11,546 bases of DNA from an uncultured Sphingobium sp. (GTDB lineage Bacteria; Pseudomonadota; Alphaproteobacteria; Sphingomonadales; Sphingomonadaceae): positions 1-11,546 of the forward strand of contig CAMLFF010000070.1 of assembly GCA_946479185.1 (NCBI GenBank). The letters are read 5' to 3'. This document shows, in pieces, positions 1 to 7,000 of this stretch. The position numbers and the translations under genes were made by a program. The stretch's first letter is position 1; each line of letters begins with the position of its first letter. The notes beneath the pieces are model-generated. The model saw only the letters and a list, made by a program, of their open reading frames with translations, did no database searches and was not told the origin of the DNA.

Positions 1-835
1 CGTCGGAGAGGCAGGCGGTGGTGCGCATCTTGTCGTCCAGCTCTTCATCGACAATGCCGCCGCCGGGCGCAGGCACTTGCCGGATATGCTTGTCCGACAC
101 ATCCCGCACGCTGATCTCGCCGGTGATCTTGCCCATCACCCAGCGATCCGGCGTCACTTCACCGGAGACGACGGCGCTGCCAAGGCCCCATGCACCCTCG
201 ATCGTGATGACGGACTTGTCGCCCGTGGTCGGGCTGCGTGTGAACATGACGCCAGCCGTGCGGGCGTCGACCATCGTCTGAATGACGACGGCCATCGCCA
301 CGCCATCCTCCGGCAAGCCATGTTTGCGGCGATAGGTCATCGACTCCACCGAGTAGAGGCTGCCCCAGCACTCCCGCACGCGATTGACAGCATCGGCAGC
401 ATCCAGCACCCAGAGGAAGGTGTCCTGCAGCCCTGCAAAGCTCGCATCCTCGGCATCCTCAGTGGTGGCCGATGAGCGCACCGCGACGGTGAGCAAGGGA
501 TTGCCCTCCGCCAGCTTGGCATGGGCATCAAGGATCGCCTGCTCGACGGTTGCGGGCAAAGGCTCCCGCTCGATGCGGGCGCGCAAAGTCCGGGAGATTT
601 GCGTCACCGCATCCAGATCATCGGGATCGAGTGCCGTCACCAGATCGCGTACGGGCGAGGCTTGCTCCAGCGCTTCGAGGAAGAGCTCGAAGGCTGAGGT
701 TGTCACCACGAAGCCGGGCGGCACATCGATCCCGGCATGGGTCAGCTCGCCAAGACTTGCGCCCTTGCCGCCTACCGTTGGCCGGTCTGTGATCCGAAGG
801 TCAGCGAACCAGCTGACCGGAGCAACTTGCGTCAC
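1..835 (-). CDS. ATP-grasp (PEP synthase/PPDK N-terminal domain) subunit of a split dikinase, partial
   Basis: Not complete: 278 codons are visible from a GTG start at 835 and the frame runs off the left edge. The protein matches the ATP-binding domain of PEP synthase, pyruvate phosphate dikinase and rifampin phosphotransferase. Visible motifs, in order, are GGKGASLGE (residues 22-30), VRSSATTEDAEDASFAG (119-135), the YRRKHGL segment (168-174), AGVMFTRSPTTGD (194-206) and EGAWGLGSAVVSGEV (213-227). In the family this domain binds ATP and passes the beta-phosphate to a histidine on a swivelling domain. Here that histidine lies in the neighbouring gene, so the two proteins should form one enzyme, as PpsB and PpsA do in phenylphosphate synthase. 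The GTG start is chosen because GAGGAGG (844-850) sits 8 bases upstream and the codons before it do not resemble the family. The stop of the upstream gene lies inside this ribosome site, implying coupled translation. The family is certain; the substrate of the complex is inferred. Confidence 0.93.
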   Translation of the reverse strand, partial: MTQVAPVSWFADLRITDRPTVGGKGASLGELTHAGIDVPPGFVVTTSAFELFLEALEQASPVRDLVTALDPDDLDAVTQISRTLRARIEREPLPATVEQAILDAHAKLAEGNPLLTVAVRSSATTEDAEDASFAGLQDTFLWVLDAADAVNRVRECWGSLYSVESMTYRRKHGLPEDGVAMAVVIQTMVDARTAGVMFTRSPTTGDKSVITIEGAWGLGSAVVSGEVTPDRWVMGKITGEISVRDVSDKHIRQVPAPGGGIVDEELDDKMRTTACLSD

Positions 836-843
836 GCTGTCCG

Positions 844-850
844 CCTCCTC
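844..850 (-). promoter_or_regulatory. Ribosome binding site overlapping upstream stop codon
   Basis: GAGGAGG on the minus strand lies 8 bases before the GTG at 835, and its first bases overlap the TGA (849-851) of the 612-aa gene. It fixes the GTG start and indicates coupled translation of the two dikinase subunits. Confidence 0.75.
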
Positions 851-2687
851 ATGCATCTTCAAGCACGGGCTCATCCTCGAGGATGGTCACGGTGCCGCGA
901 CCGCCATCCACGCGAATACGCTGGCCATCTTTGATCTTCTGCGTGGCCGAGCCGGTGCCGACGACAGCGGGCAGACCATATTCGCGCGCGACGATGGCCA
1001 TGTGACTCATCGACCCGCCAATGTCCGAGACGGCCGCAGAGATTTTCTGGAAAATCGGCGCCCAGGTCGGGTTCGTGACCTGACAGACGAGGATATCGCC
1101 CTGCTGCAATCGGCTGATCTCATCGACCGATTTGACCACACGGGCAATGCCCTCAACCACGCCGTTGGAGGCGGCGAAGCCCTTGAGTTCCTTGCTGTCG
1201 CCATCATCATCGGAGAGCCAGCTGTCGAGGCTCTCGCGGGTGATACCCCAAAGCATCACGATCGCCGGATCATCGATCACATCGGGCACGATGCCCAGCG
1301 CTGGCGGCACGACATTCTCTGCCCAGAGCTTGATCGCCGCTTTGCGCTCGGCGACCTTGGCGGGCCAGTAGCTCGGGCCGATCGGCTCCGATCCGCTGGA
1401 CCAGACCAGCATCAGATCGATGATTGCGCTTTCCACCTCATAATGGGTCAGGTGGAAAATATCGGCAGGTTCGGGGAAGAAGCCATGCTCGCTCAGCAGC
1501 TCGCCAAATTCGCGGATCTTGTTGAAGAACAGGTTGGTGTACCAATGCTCGCAATAAAATTTATGCCCTTCCACATAAGGGAAGACGCGGTGGGCGAGCG
1601 TGATGAGCTGATCATAGGTCGCCCGGTCCTCATCGGTATCCAGCAACTCGCGATAATCCATGACGAGCTGCTCGCGCTCCTCGATCAGCTGCGCCGTTGG
1701 CCGCTCGATTGAGGTGCCCGACTTCACCTTGTCGATATAGCCCGGCAGCGCCGCAAACGGCATGGAGAGGTCGTCATTCCAGCTGCGGTGATAATGGTAG
1801 AAGCCGTCGCCGACATTCACGTTGAACCAGGGGTGGCGGCTGGTTTCCAGCTCATCGAGCCATTCCTTGCCCTTGCCGCCAAGCTGATCGAGCGAGGCGA
1901 GCACATCGTCGATAACCATGCCATCATAGAATTTATCGTCCACGCCCAGCTCGACGGCGCGGCGGGCGAGGCGCTTGATTTCCTCATCGGGGCGGAAAAT
2001 CTCGGCTTCCATGCCTGCGACCATCCGGCTGATCGCCTGATCGCTAATCTCCGGGAAGGCCTTTTTGCAGAAGTCGAAGAAGGTGAGGTAAGCACCATAG
2101 CCGAGCAGCAGAAACTCGAAATGATGGTGCCACATGCGGAAATAGCCCTCGAGCGTTTTCCGATAGGTGTCGATCAGCGCATGATTGGCGGCGATGCCCT
2201 TGCCGGTATGGGTGGTCTCGATTGGCTCAAGATCGGGCAGCGTCGGCTTGGGGAGCGCCTGCGCATCCGCGATCAGCGCCTTCATCTTGTCCTTCCACTT
2301 GTCGTACAGATCTTCCCAATGCTCGTAATAATAGAAGGCGCGCTGCTGGAATTCCTTCGCGCGCGCCTCGATCTCGGCAGGGTCCGTCACGGCGACGCCG
2401 CCAATGAACACGCGGCCATTGATGACGCGATGATCGATGCCCTTGGTGGTGGGCAGCACATGGACGCGGGTGTTGAAGGCGCCGAGCGCGCAGTAAGCGC
2501 CTTCCGCCGTGATCATGTCAAAATGATGCATCGGCTCGGGGAAGTGCATGGAGTTGTAGAACCAGAAGCGATCATCGTCGCCGGGCTGGAACTGGGTGTA
2601 ATAAGGATGGGCGGCTTGCGCAGCTTCAGTGCCTGGAACCACCGCGATGGAACTTGGCAGGGGGAAGGCCTTTTTCGGGTCGCTCAT
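849..2687 (-). CDS. Substrate/phosphohistidine subunit of a split PEP-synthase-type dikinase (phenylphosphate synthase PpsA-like)
   Basis: 612 aa. The last ~110 residues are the PEP-utilising swivel domain: GFAASNGVVEG (503-513), GDILVCQVTNP (530-540), then GGSMSHMAIVARE with catalytic His562, and GLPAVVGTG. No ATP-grasp domain is present; it is supplied by the next gene, 13 bases downstream. Residues 1-490 are a long, aromatic-rich, mostly helical region without motifs I can name. By position it matches the substrate-binding part of rifampin phosphotransferase and of the 70-kDa phenylphosphate synthase subunit. Expected chemistry for the family: ATP + acceptor hydroxyl + water give phospho-acceptor, AMP and phosphate. 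The acceptor here is unknown; a phenol or other aromatic hydroxyl is inferred from the aromatic-type neighbours. The start is placed at 2687 because GAGAGG lies 6 bases upstream. An in-frame ATG at 2705 would add six residues but has no ribosome site. A role in true PEP synthesis is unlikely, since the pyruvate-binding PEP/PPDK C-terminal barrel is missing. Confidence 0.9.
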   Translation of the reverse strand: MSDPKKAFPLPSSIAVVPGTEAAQAAHPYYTQFQPGDDDRFWFYNSMHFPEPMHHFDMITAEGAYCALGAFNTRVHVLPTTKGIDHRVINGRVFIGGVAVTDPAEIEARAKEFQQRAFYYYEHWEDLYDKWKDKMKALIADAQALPKPTLPDLEPIETTHTGKGIAANHALIDTYRKTLEGYFRMWHHHFEFLLLGYGAYLTFFDFCKKAFPEISDQAISRMVAGMEAEIFRPDEEIKRLARRAVELGVDDKFYDGMVIDDVLASLDQLGGKGKEWLDELETSRHPWFNVNVGDGFYHYHRSWNDDLSMPFAALPGYIDKVKSGTSIERPTAQLIEEREQLVMDYRELLDTDEDRATYDQLITLAHRVFPYVEGHKFYCEHWYTNLFFNKIREFGELLSEHGFFPEPADIFHLTHYEVESAIIDLMLVWSSGSEPIGPSYWPAKVAERKAAIKLWAENVVPPALGIVPDVIDDPAIVMLWGITRESLDSWLSDDDGDSKELKGFAASNGVVEGIARVVKSVDEISRLQQGDILVCQVTNPTWAPIFQKISAAVSDIGGSMSHMAIVAREYGLPAVVGTGSATQKIKDGQRIRVDGGRGTVTILEDEPVLEDA

Positions 2688-2715
2688 GACAATCCTCTCA
2701 TCCATGTCCGCGCCG

Positions 2716-2731
2716 CGTCATTTTTTTGACG
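2716..2731. repeat. Short inverted repeat in the leader of the dikinase operon
   Basis: CGTCA and TGACG flank six T residues on the plus strand. The dyad lies about 30 bases upstream of the 612-aa gene start. It could be an operator half-site pair or a weak hairpin; a five-base arm can arise by chance, so confidence is low. Confidence 0.25.
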
Positions 2732-2797
2732 TCTGCGATCGTTGATGAACTTAACCAATGGCGCAGCAACACCAAAGGATTCCCGCGCAGGGCCATG

Positions 2798-2825
2798 AGG
2801 ACAAAAGCGCAGGCGCAATTGTCCT
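2798..2825. repeat. Dyad/hairpin between the araC-type gene and the dikinase operon
   Basis: AGGACAA (2798-2804) and TTGTCCT (2819-2825) are perfect 7-base arms. Inside them GCG (2807-2809) pairs with CGC (2814-2816) around a CAGG loop, leaving a symmetric AA/AA internal loop. It begins 16 bases after the stop of the AraC-family gene and lies 110 bases before the dikinase start. No U-tract follows on the minus strand, so it is not a standard intrinsic terminator. A transcript-end hairpin for the regulator gene and an operator for the dikinase operon are both possible. Confidence 0.45.
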
Positions 2826-2841
2826 GCCGCAAATCGGGGTG

Positions 2842-3810
2842 TTAGCGGCTCGACCTGCCGCGCCACAGGCTGGGCGTGACGCCAAAGCGCTTGCGGAACA
2901 GCCGCGCGAAATAGCCGGGGTCTAAGAAGCCGCAGCGGAAGGCGATGTCGCCGAGCGCGAGACCAGCGGCGCGAGGATCGGTCAGCAGATCGCTTGCCCG
3001 GTCGAGCCGGGTGGCGTTGACCTCCTGCACGAAGCTTGTGCCTGTGCCCGCCAGCAGCGCCTGAAGATAGCGGCGCGAAATGCCGAGATCGCGCGCGAGG
3101 CTATCGGGCGAAAGCTCAGGGTCGGCATAGTCGCTCTCGATGCGTCGCAGGATCTGCCGGGCAAGCTGACCGCGATGGCGGCTGGGGGCAGGCTCATGAA
3201 AACCCGTGGCAAGCGTGAGCAGCGCGCCGACCTGCTCGGCAATGAGCGGGCGGGGCAGCGGGCTGTCGTCCAGCCCGGTCACCATCGTCTCGATGAGGCT
3301 GCCGAGCGGCGCGCCCCAGCCTTCCCGCGCGGAAATGGGCCGCGCCAGCAGCGCCTGCGGATCGGGCAGATATTTCTCCAGCCAGCTTTGCGGCATCATC
3401 AGGTCGATGGCCTCGTGCGCGGTATCCATCTCCATCTGGTAAAAGCGGGTGTTATCGAGCAGCACGAATTGCCCAGGCTCGACCGTAAAGCGCTTGCCTG
3501 CCATCTGTGTTTTAAGCGCACCTTTGCGGGCGTAAACGAGTTGGATGGTGGGGGAGGCGCGCCCGGCGCTGCCATCGCGACCTGTGTGCACCACGCGCTG
3601 CGCGGGCGCATGCAGCTGGAGCAGGCGAAGTTGCCCGACGCCATGGCTCGTCCAGCGCGCGGCAAAATCCTCAGTATCGAACACGGTGACGTCGATGGGC
3701 GCGATGGTGCTGGCGGCCCAATCACGCCACTGATGAATGGCATCGCTGCGGGCAAGGCCGCTCGATGTCCATGTCTGATCCTCCTGGGTCGGCTGCATTT
3801 GCATCAGCAC
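2842..3810 (-). CDS. AraC/XylS-family transcriptional regulator
   Basis: 322 aa. Residues ~15-200 resemble the AraC-binding-like ligand domain found in FeaR- and NitR-type activators, with an opening helix around RSDAIHQWRDW and a beta-rich core. Residues ~215-322 form the two-helix-turn-helix AraC domain: first HTH around LSPDSLARDLGISRRYLQ, second around LALGDIAFRCGFLDPGYFAR, ending in the usual FRKRFGVTPSLWR. Members usually activate catabolic genes in response to a small, often aromatic, compound. The gene sits between a divergent oxidoreductase gene and a co-directional dikinase operon, so both are likely targets. The start taken is a GTG with AGGAG five bases upstream; ATGs at 3804 and 3798 are alternatives. 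A good AGGAGG-ATG pair near 3770 is out of frame and is ignored. The inducer cannot be read from sequence. Confidence 0.93.
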   Translation of the reverse strand: MLMQMQPTQEDQTWTSSGLARSDAIHQWRDWAASTIAPIDVTVFDTEDFAARWTSHGVGQLRLLQLHAPAQRVVHTGRDGSAGRASPTIQLVYARKGALKTQMAGKRFTVEPGQFVLLDNTRFYQMEMDTAHEAIDLMMPQSWLEKYLPDPQALLARPISAREGWGAPLGSLIETMVTGLDDSPLPRPLIAEQVGALLTLATGFHEPAPSRHRGQLARQILRRIESDYADPELSPDSLARDLGISRRYLQALLAGTGTSFVQEVNATRLDRASDLLTDPRAAGLALGDIAFRCGFLDPGYFARLFRKRFGVTPSLWRGRSSR

Positions 3811-3850
3811 GCACTCTCCTGTGGGCTGAGTGTATGCCCGCTGCGCCGGG

Positions 3851-3887
3851 GCTGCAAGAGCGGCTCATCCGCCCCAAGGCTTGCAGC
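3851..3887. promoter_or_regulatory. Candidate operator: 8-base perfect dyad in divergent promoter region
   Basis: GCTGCAAG (3851-3858) and CTTGCAGC (3880-3887) are perfect inverted arms 29 bases apart, centre to centre, which is close to three helical turns. The 137-base gap between the AraC-family gene and the CmcJ-type gene holds both promoters, so this is the natural site for the regulator. TGCA inside each arm is the core of XylS-type half-sites. On the plus strand TGCA-N5-GGCT (3853-3865) resembles the XylS consensus, but with a spacer one base short. Binding by this regulator is inferred. Confidence 0.45.
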
Positions 3888-3947
3888 ATCGCATATTTGC
3901 CTGTCATGGTAGGGAAAGTGAGTCGGCAAAGCCGCGAGGGAGAGGAT

Positions 3948-4853
3948 ATGGACGTCCAGTCACCGGACATTGAAGAGCAGGCGCGCTCGGTCGAGACGCA
4001 GCTGCATTATCTGCTGCCGGGGCCGGACATTAACCGCCGTTTCGTCTCGGCGGGGGTGGAAGTGAATACGGGCAGCTATGGCCCGTTCCCGGTCAAGATT
4101 CGCGATGCCCGGCCGATCAAGGAGCATTTCCGGCTGGATCGTCAGGGGTTCACCCTGCTCGATGCGCCAAGCGAAGTGCAGGATTATACGGACAAGGATG
4201 AGGTCAATCGCCTCTACCCAGCCGAGGTCGCCCGCTATGTGCAGCAAGCGACCGGCGCCGATTTCGTCGTGCCGCACGGCTGGATGATCCGCACGTCAGG
4301 CGATCTGGCCAGCCGCCAGCCCAAGAGCGATGGACCTTATCGCCATGCCGAAGGCGTTCAGCCGCCCGCAGCAGAAGTGCATGTGGATACCGACCCGGCG
4401 CGACAGCTCAAAGCCGCAGAGGCAAGCTATCGCAAGGCGCGGCCTGATGGTCCGGGCTTCAAGCGCTTCATCATCTCCAGCTTCTGGCGCACCTATTCGC
4501 CGCCGCCGCAGGACTGCCCGCTGGCGCTTTGTGACGGGCGCAGCGTGGGCAATGATGAAGGCACGCCCAACATCCTGTGGGTGGTGGACAGCATTCCGCA
4601 GGGCGAGGCGATGTTTGCGCCTATGGATGATGCCAGCCGCCCCGCCGCGCACATCTTCCGCCACAATCCCGCGCATCGCTGGTGGTATTTCTCCAACATG
4701 CTGCGCGACGAGGCGCTGCTCTTCAAGTTTCACGATAGCGATCACAGCGGCGCCTGGCGTGTGCCGCACACCGCCTTTTGGGATAGCAGCGCCACGGATG
4801 CCTATCCGCGCGAGAGCATAGAATGCCGTAGCGTCGCCTTTTTCGAGTCGTGA
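3948..4853 (+). CDS. CmcJ/NvfI-family oxidoreductase (Fe/2-oxoglutarate-type hydroxylase or desaturase)
   Basis: 301 aa, the usual length for this family, which includes the cephamycin hydroxylase component CmcJ and fungal AsaB/NvfI-type oxygenases. Recognisable features are EVHVDTD, giving an H-x-D pair at His145/Asp147; FISSFWRTYSPP-like central strand (FKRFIISSFWR, 171-181); the segment RHNPAHRWWYFSNMLRDEALLF (about 238-259), which is the strongest family signature; FHDSD (261-265); and VPHTAFWDS (272-280). H145/D147 and a later histidine (243 or 274) are candidate iron ligands. The ATG at 3948 is chosen over an upstream in-frame ATG because GAGGGAGAGG precedes it closely and the preceding codons overlap the regulator. 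It is transcribed away from the AraC-family gene and is followed 94 bases later by a MarR gene. The substrate is unknown; the catabolic surroundings suggest an aromatic or other acid rather than an antibiotic. Confidence 0.82.
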   Translation: MDVQSPDIEEQARSVETQLHYLLPGPDINRRFVSAGVEVNTGSYGPFPVKIRDARPIKEHFRLDRQGFTLLDAPSEVQDYTDKDEVNRLYPAEVARYVQQATGADFVVPHGWMIRTSGDLASRQPKSDGPYRHAEGVQPPAAEVHVDTDPARQLKAAEASYRKARPDGPGFKRFIISSFWRTYSPPPQDCPLALCDGRSVGNDEGTPNILWVVDSIPQGEAMFAPMDDASRPAAHIFRHNPAHRWWYFSNMLRDEALLFKFHDSDHSGAWRVPHTAFWDSSATDAYPRESIECRSVAFFES

Positions 4854-4870
4854 GCGGTGTGCGAACGTCC

Positions 4871-4917
4871 TTGAGAATTCGAATGTTTGACTGTCTATAT
4901 GTGGGCCATCAAGGCCC
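4871..4917 (+). promoter_or_regulatory. Candidate promoter and dyad upstream of the MarR gene
   Basis: TTGAGA (4871-4876) and CTATAT (4895-4900) are a plausible -35/-10 pair with an 18-base spacer. Just downstream GGGCC-ATCAA-GGCCC (4903-4917) is a perfect five-base-arm dyad at the expected transcription start, a position suited to autoregulation. Assignment rests on pattern only. Confidence 0.35.
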
Positions 4918-4947
4918 TGTGGAGTGGGGATATGGAAGCGATTCGAT

Positions 4948-5433
4948 ATGAGTGACGCGCTAGACGGTCAGCCCGGCCAGTCCCTTCGGATGAATTGGGG
5001 CGACTTGAGCAATGGTATCGGCACCTTCGTGCGGCTGTTGCGCAACGAGCTGTATCCGCGCATTCTCTCGGTCTATGAACCTTTTGGGCTGCACTCTGGA
5101 GCGGTGTCCGTGATGGCGCTCATCAAGGGTAATCCGGGTTGCTCGCAATCAGAAATCGCGCGGGAAGTCGCGATGGACGATAGCGCGATGGTCGCAATCA
5201 TCGATGAGCTGGAGCAGCGGGGCCTTGCGCAACGCACCCGATCCGTGACCGACCGGCGACGCAACAGCTTGTCACTGACCACTGAGGGCGAGCGAGTGAT
5301 GGGCGAGATGATCGCCTGTGCGATGACGGTCGAGGGCCCTATCCAAAACGCGCTGAGCGAGGAGGAGCTATCGACGCTGATGGATCTTTTGCGTCGCTCC
5401 TATTCCGCCCTGATCGCCGCGCCCCGGCCTTAA
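4948..5433 (+). CDS. MarR-family transcriptional regulator
   Basis: 161 aa, normal for MarR proteins. The N-terminal helix supports dimerisation; the winged helix covers roughly residues 52-115. Within it are CSQSEIAREVAMDDSAMVAI (65-84; recognition helix region), LEQRGLAQR (88-96) and the wing DRRRNSLSLTTEG (102-114), which carries the family D-x-R motif. The start at 4948 is supported by GGAAG nine bases upstream; a GTG at 4924 would add eight residues with no ribosome site. MarR proteins typically repress their own gene and nearby catabolic or efflux genes until an aromatic ligand releases them. The likely targets are its own promoter and possibly the oxidoreductase gene before it. Its stop overlaps that of the convergent ATPase gene. 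Confidence 0.92.
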   Translation: MSDALDGQPGQSLRMNWGDLSNGIGTFVRLLRNELYPRILSVYEPFGLHSGAVSVMALIKGNPGCSQSEIAREVAMDDSAMVAIIDELEQRGLAQRTRSVTDRRRNSLSLTTEGERVMGEMIACAMTVEGPIQNALSEEELSTLMDLLRRSYSALIAAPRP

Positions 5434-6938
5434 GCTTCTGATGGCGCAGTGACGACGCCAAGATCGGGCAAACCGACCGAGCGCCGGCCACCAAAATCCG
5501 TGCGTACCACGATCAGCGCGCTCTTCTCCAGATGATCGAGCAGGCGCCGGATGCGCCCCACTGAGCGGGTGCCATAAGCGCGGGCGAGGACGTCATCATC
5601 CGGGCAGGGCTGGCCATTGATGGCCGCGCGCGCGATCAGCAGGAAGGGCGCCAGCACATCGCTTGGCACGCGCTCGGCCAGCTTCAGCGCAGCTTTCCAT
5701 TGTGGGGCATCATCTTCCTCGCCACCCGCAACCGCGATGGCGAAGCGCCGCCCGAAGCTCGGCATATCCAGTCCCGGATTGGCAATCCGCTGCATCCGGC
5801 AGCGCACCGCGAAATCCTGAAACAGCACTGCCGTCGAGCGATAGGTGCAATCTTCCTCGGCGGCCATGTCCAGCATGATTGCGCGGATGGCTGCCTCACG
5901 GTCCGCATTGGGATCGGGCGCGAAGATGTCGCCCTGCGGCTCCTGCGCCGCCACGATTGCCTCTGCCTCTAACGCCTCGTCACGCGCAGCTTCATCCAGC
6001 TTGACGCTGCTGTCCATAGCTGGGGCTGGCGCAATCAACGCTGCGAACAGTTCGGGTTGCTCCTCACCAGCTTGTGGCGTCATCAAATCCTGGAGGTCGG
6101 CGGTCGGCTCGCCCGGTAGCGGGATGAGCGTGTGCGATGATGTGCGCGCATGGGTGCGTACCGCGCCGATCTTGGCGGAGACGGGACGCCTGCTGATCGC
6201 CGGGCCAAGTGCCAGAAAGCGCCCGCGCTCCAGATCGCGAATCTGCTCCGCCTGCCGCCGCTCCATGCCGAGCAGATCGGCCGCGCGCGCCATGTCGATA
6301 TCGAGGAAGGTGCGGCCCATCAGGAAGTTGGAGGCTTCCGCTGCGACATTCTTGGCGAGCTTGGCGAGGCGCTGCGTGGCGATCACGCCCGCAAGACCAC
6401 GCTTGCGGCCACGGCACATCAAGTTCGTCATCGCCGCCAGCGACATGCGGCGAATATCATCGGCTACTTCGCCCGCCGCAGACGGTGCAAACATCTGCGC
6501 TTCATCCACCACAACGAGCGCCGGATACCAATGTTCGCGTGGCGCATCGAACAGCGCCGCGAGGAACTGTGCGGCACAGCGCATCTGCGCTTCCAGCTCC
6601 AACTCATCGAGCGCGAGCACGACCGAGGCCCTCCGCGCCCGCACTTTTGCGGCAAGCTGCTCGATCTCGCCGCTATTATGCGCTGCGCCATTGATCACGA
6701 TATGACCGAACGGCCCCGCCAGCGTCACAAAATCGCCTTCCGGGTCGATCACGATCTGCTGGAGCATGGCGGCGCTCTCTTCGAGCATCCGGCGCAGCAG
6801 ATGCGACTTTCCCGACCCGCTATTGCCCTGAACGAGCAAGCGGGTGGCCAGCAATTCTTCCATGTCCATAGTCACCGGCGCGCCGTTGGCGTCGGTACCA
6901 ATTACGATCGATGAAGTCACAGCGCCGTACATAGCCAT
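5430..6938 (-). CDS. HerA/DUF87-like P-loop ATPase with C-terminal winged-helix-like region
   Basis: 502 aa from the ATG at 6938; a TTG at 6947 and an ATG at 6932 are other possible starts, none with a clear ribosome site. Walker A is GNSGSGKS (38-45), DPEGDF follows at 65-70, and Walker B is ALVVVDEAQ (140-148). The next block CRGRKRGLAGVIATQR has the arginine-rich patch and sensor region of HerA/FtsK-class ATPases. These are hexameric pumps or translocases acting on DNA, but the role here is unknown. Residues ~270-350 are acidic and low in structure. The last ~55 residues, around YGTRSVGRIRRLLDHLEKS and VVRTDFGGRRSVGLPDLG, look like a winged helix. No nuclease (NurA), SIR2 or other known HerA partner is adjacent. 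It lies 62 bases after the amidohydrolase stop on the same strand, so read-through is possible but a functional link is doubtful. Confidence 0.85.
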   Translation of the reverse strand: MAMYGAVTSSIVIGTDANGAPVTMDMEELLATRLLVQGNSGSGKSHLLRRMLEESAAMLQQIVIDPEGDFVTLAGPFGHIVINGAAHNSGEIEQLAAKVRARRASVVLALDELELEAQMRCAAQFLAALFDAPREHWYPALVVVDEAQMFAPSAAGEVADDIRRMSLAAMTNLMCRGRKRGLAGVIATQRLAKLAKNVAAEASNFLMGRTFLDIDMARAADLLGMERRQAEQIRDLERGRFLALGPAISRRPVSAKIGAVRTHARTSSHTLIPLPGEPTADLQDLMTPQAGEEQPELFAALIAPAPAMDSSVKLDEAARDEALEAEAIVAAQEPQGDIFAPDPNADREAAIRAIMLDMAAEEDCTYRSTAVLFQDFAVRCRMQRIANPGLDMPSFGRRFAIAVAGGEEDDAPQWKAALKLAERVPSDVLAPFLLIARAAINGQPCPDDDVLARAYGTRSVGRIRRLLDHLEKSALIVVRTDFGGRRSVGLPDLGVVTAPSEA

Positions 6939-7000
6939 CGGGCGCAAAGGGGCAAGGCTGTTGGCGAGCGCTCAACCCCTGAAACGCGCCGAGTGCTTCC

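Noticed and set aside
384..1712. Long plus-strand open frame (442 codons) across the dikinase genes
   Set aside because: It lies antisense to two genes with clear dikinase motifs; its translation is low-complexity and resembles no family. High GC gives long shadow frames.
1..2687. Reading the pair as a frameshifted single PEP synthase
   Set aside because: The domain order is reversed relative to PEP synthase (His domain gene first, ATP-grasp gene second), and each gene has its own start and ribosome site, so this is a true split, not a broken gene.
1788..2729. Plus-strand open frame of 313 codons antisense to the 612-aa gene
   Set aside because: Antisense shadow; the minus strand carries the phosphohistidine domain and a proper ribosome site.
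3765..3947. N-terminal extension of the CmcJ-type protein to an upstream ATG
   Set aside because: It would overlap the divergent regulator gene and its promoter; the ATG at 3948 has a good ribosome site and gives the normal family length.
5845..6705. Plus-strand frame of 286 codons opposite the HerA-like ATPase
   Set aside because: Serine/alanine/arginine-rich translation typical of an antisense frame; the minus strand has Walker motifs.
6961..7000. Palindrome GAGCGCTC (6966-6973) as a terminator between the amidohydrolase and ATPase genes
   Set aside because: Too short for a stable hairpin and not followed by a T-tract on the minus strand.
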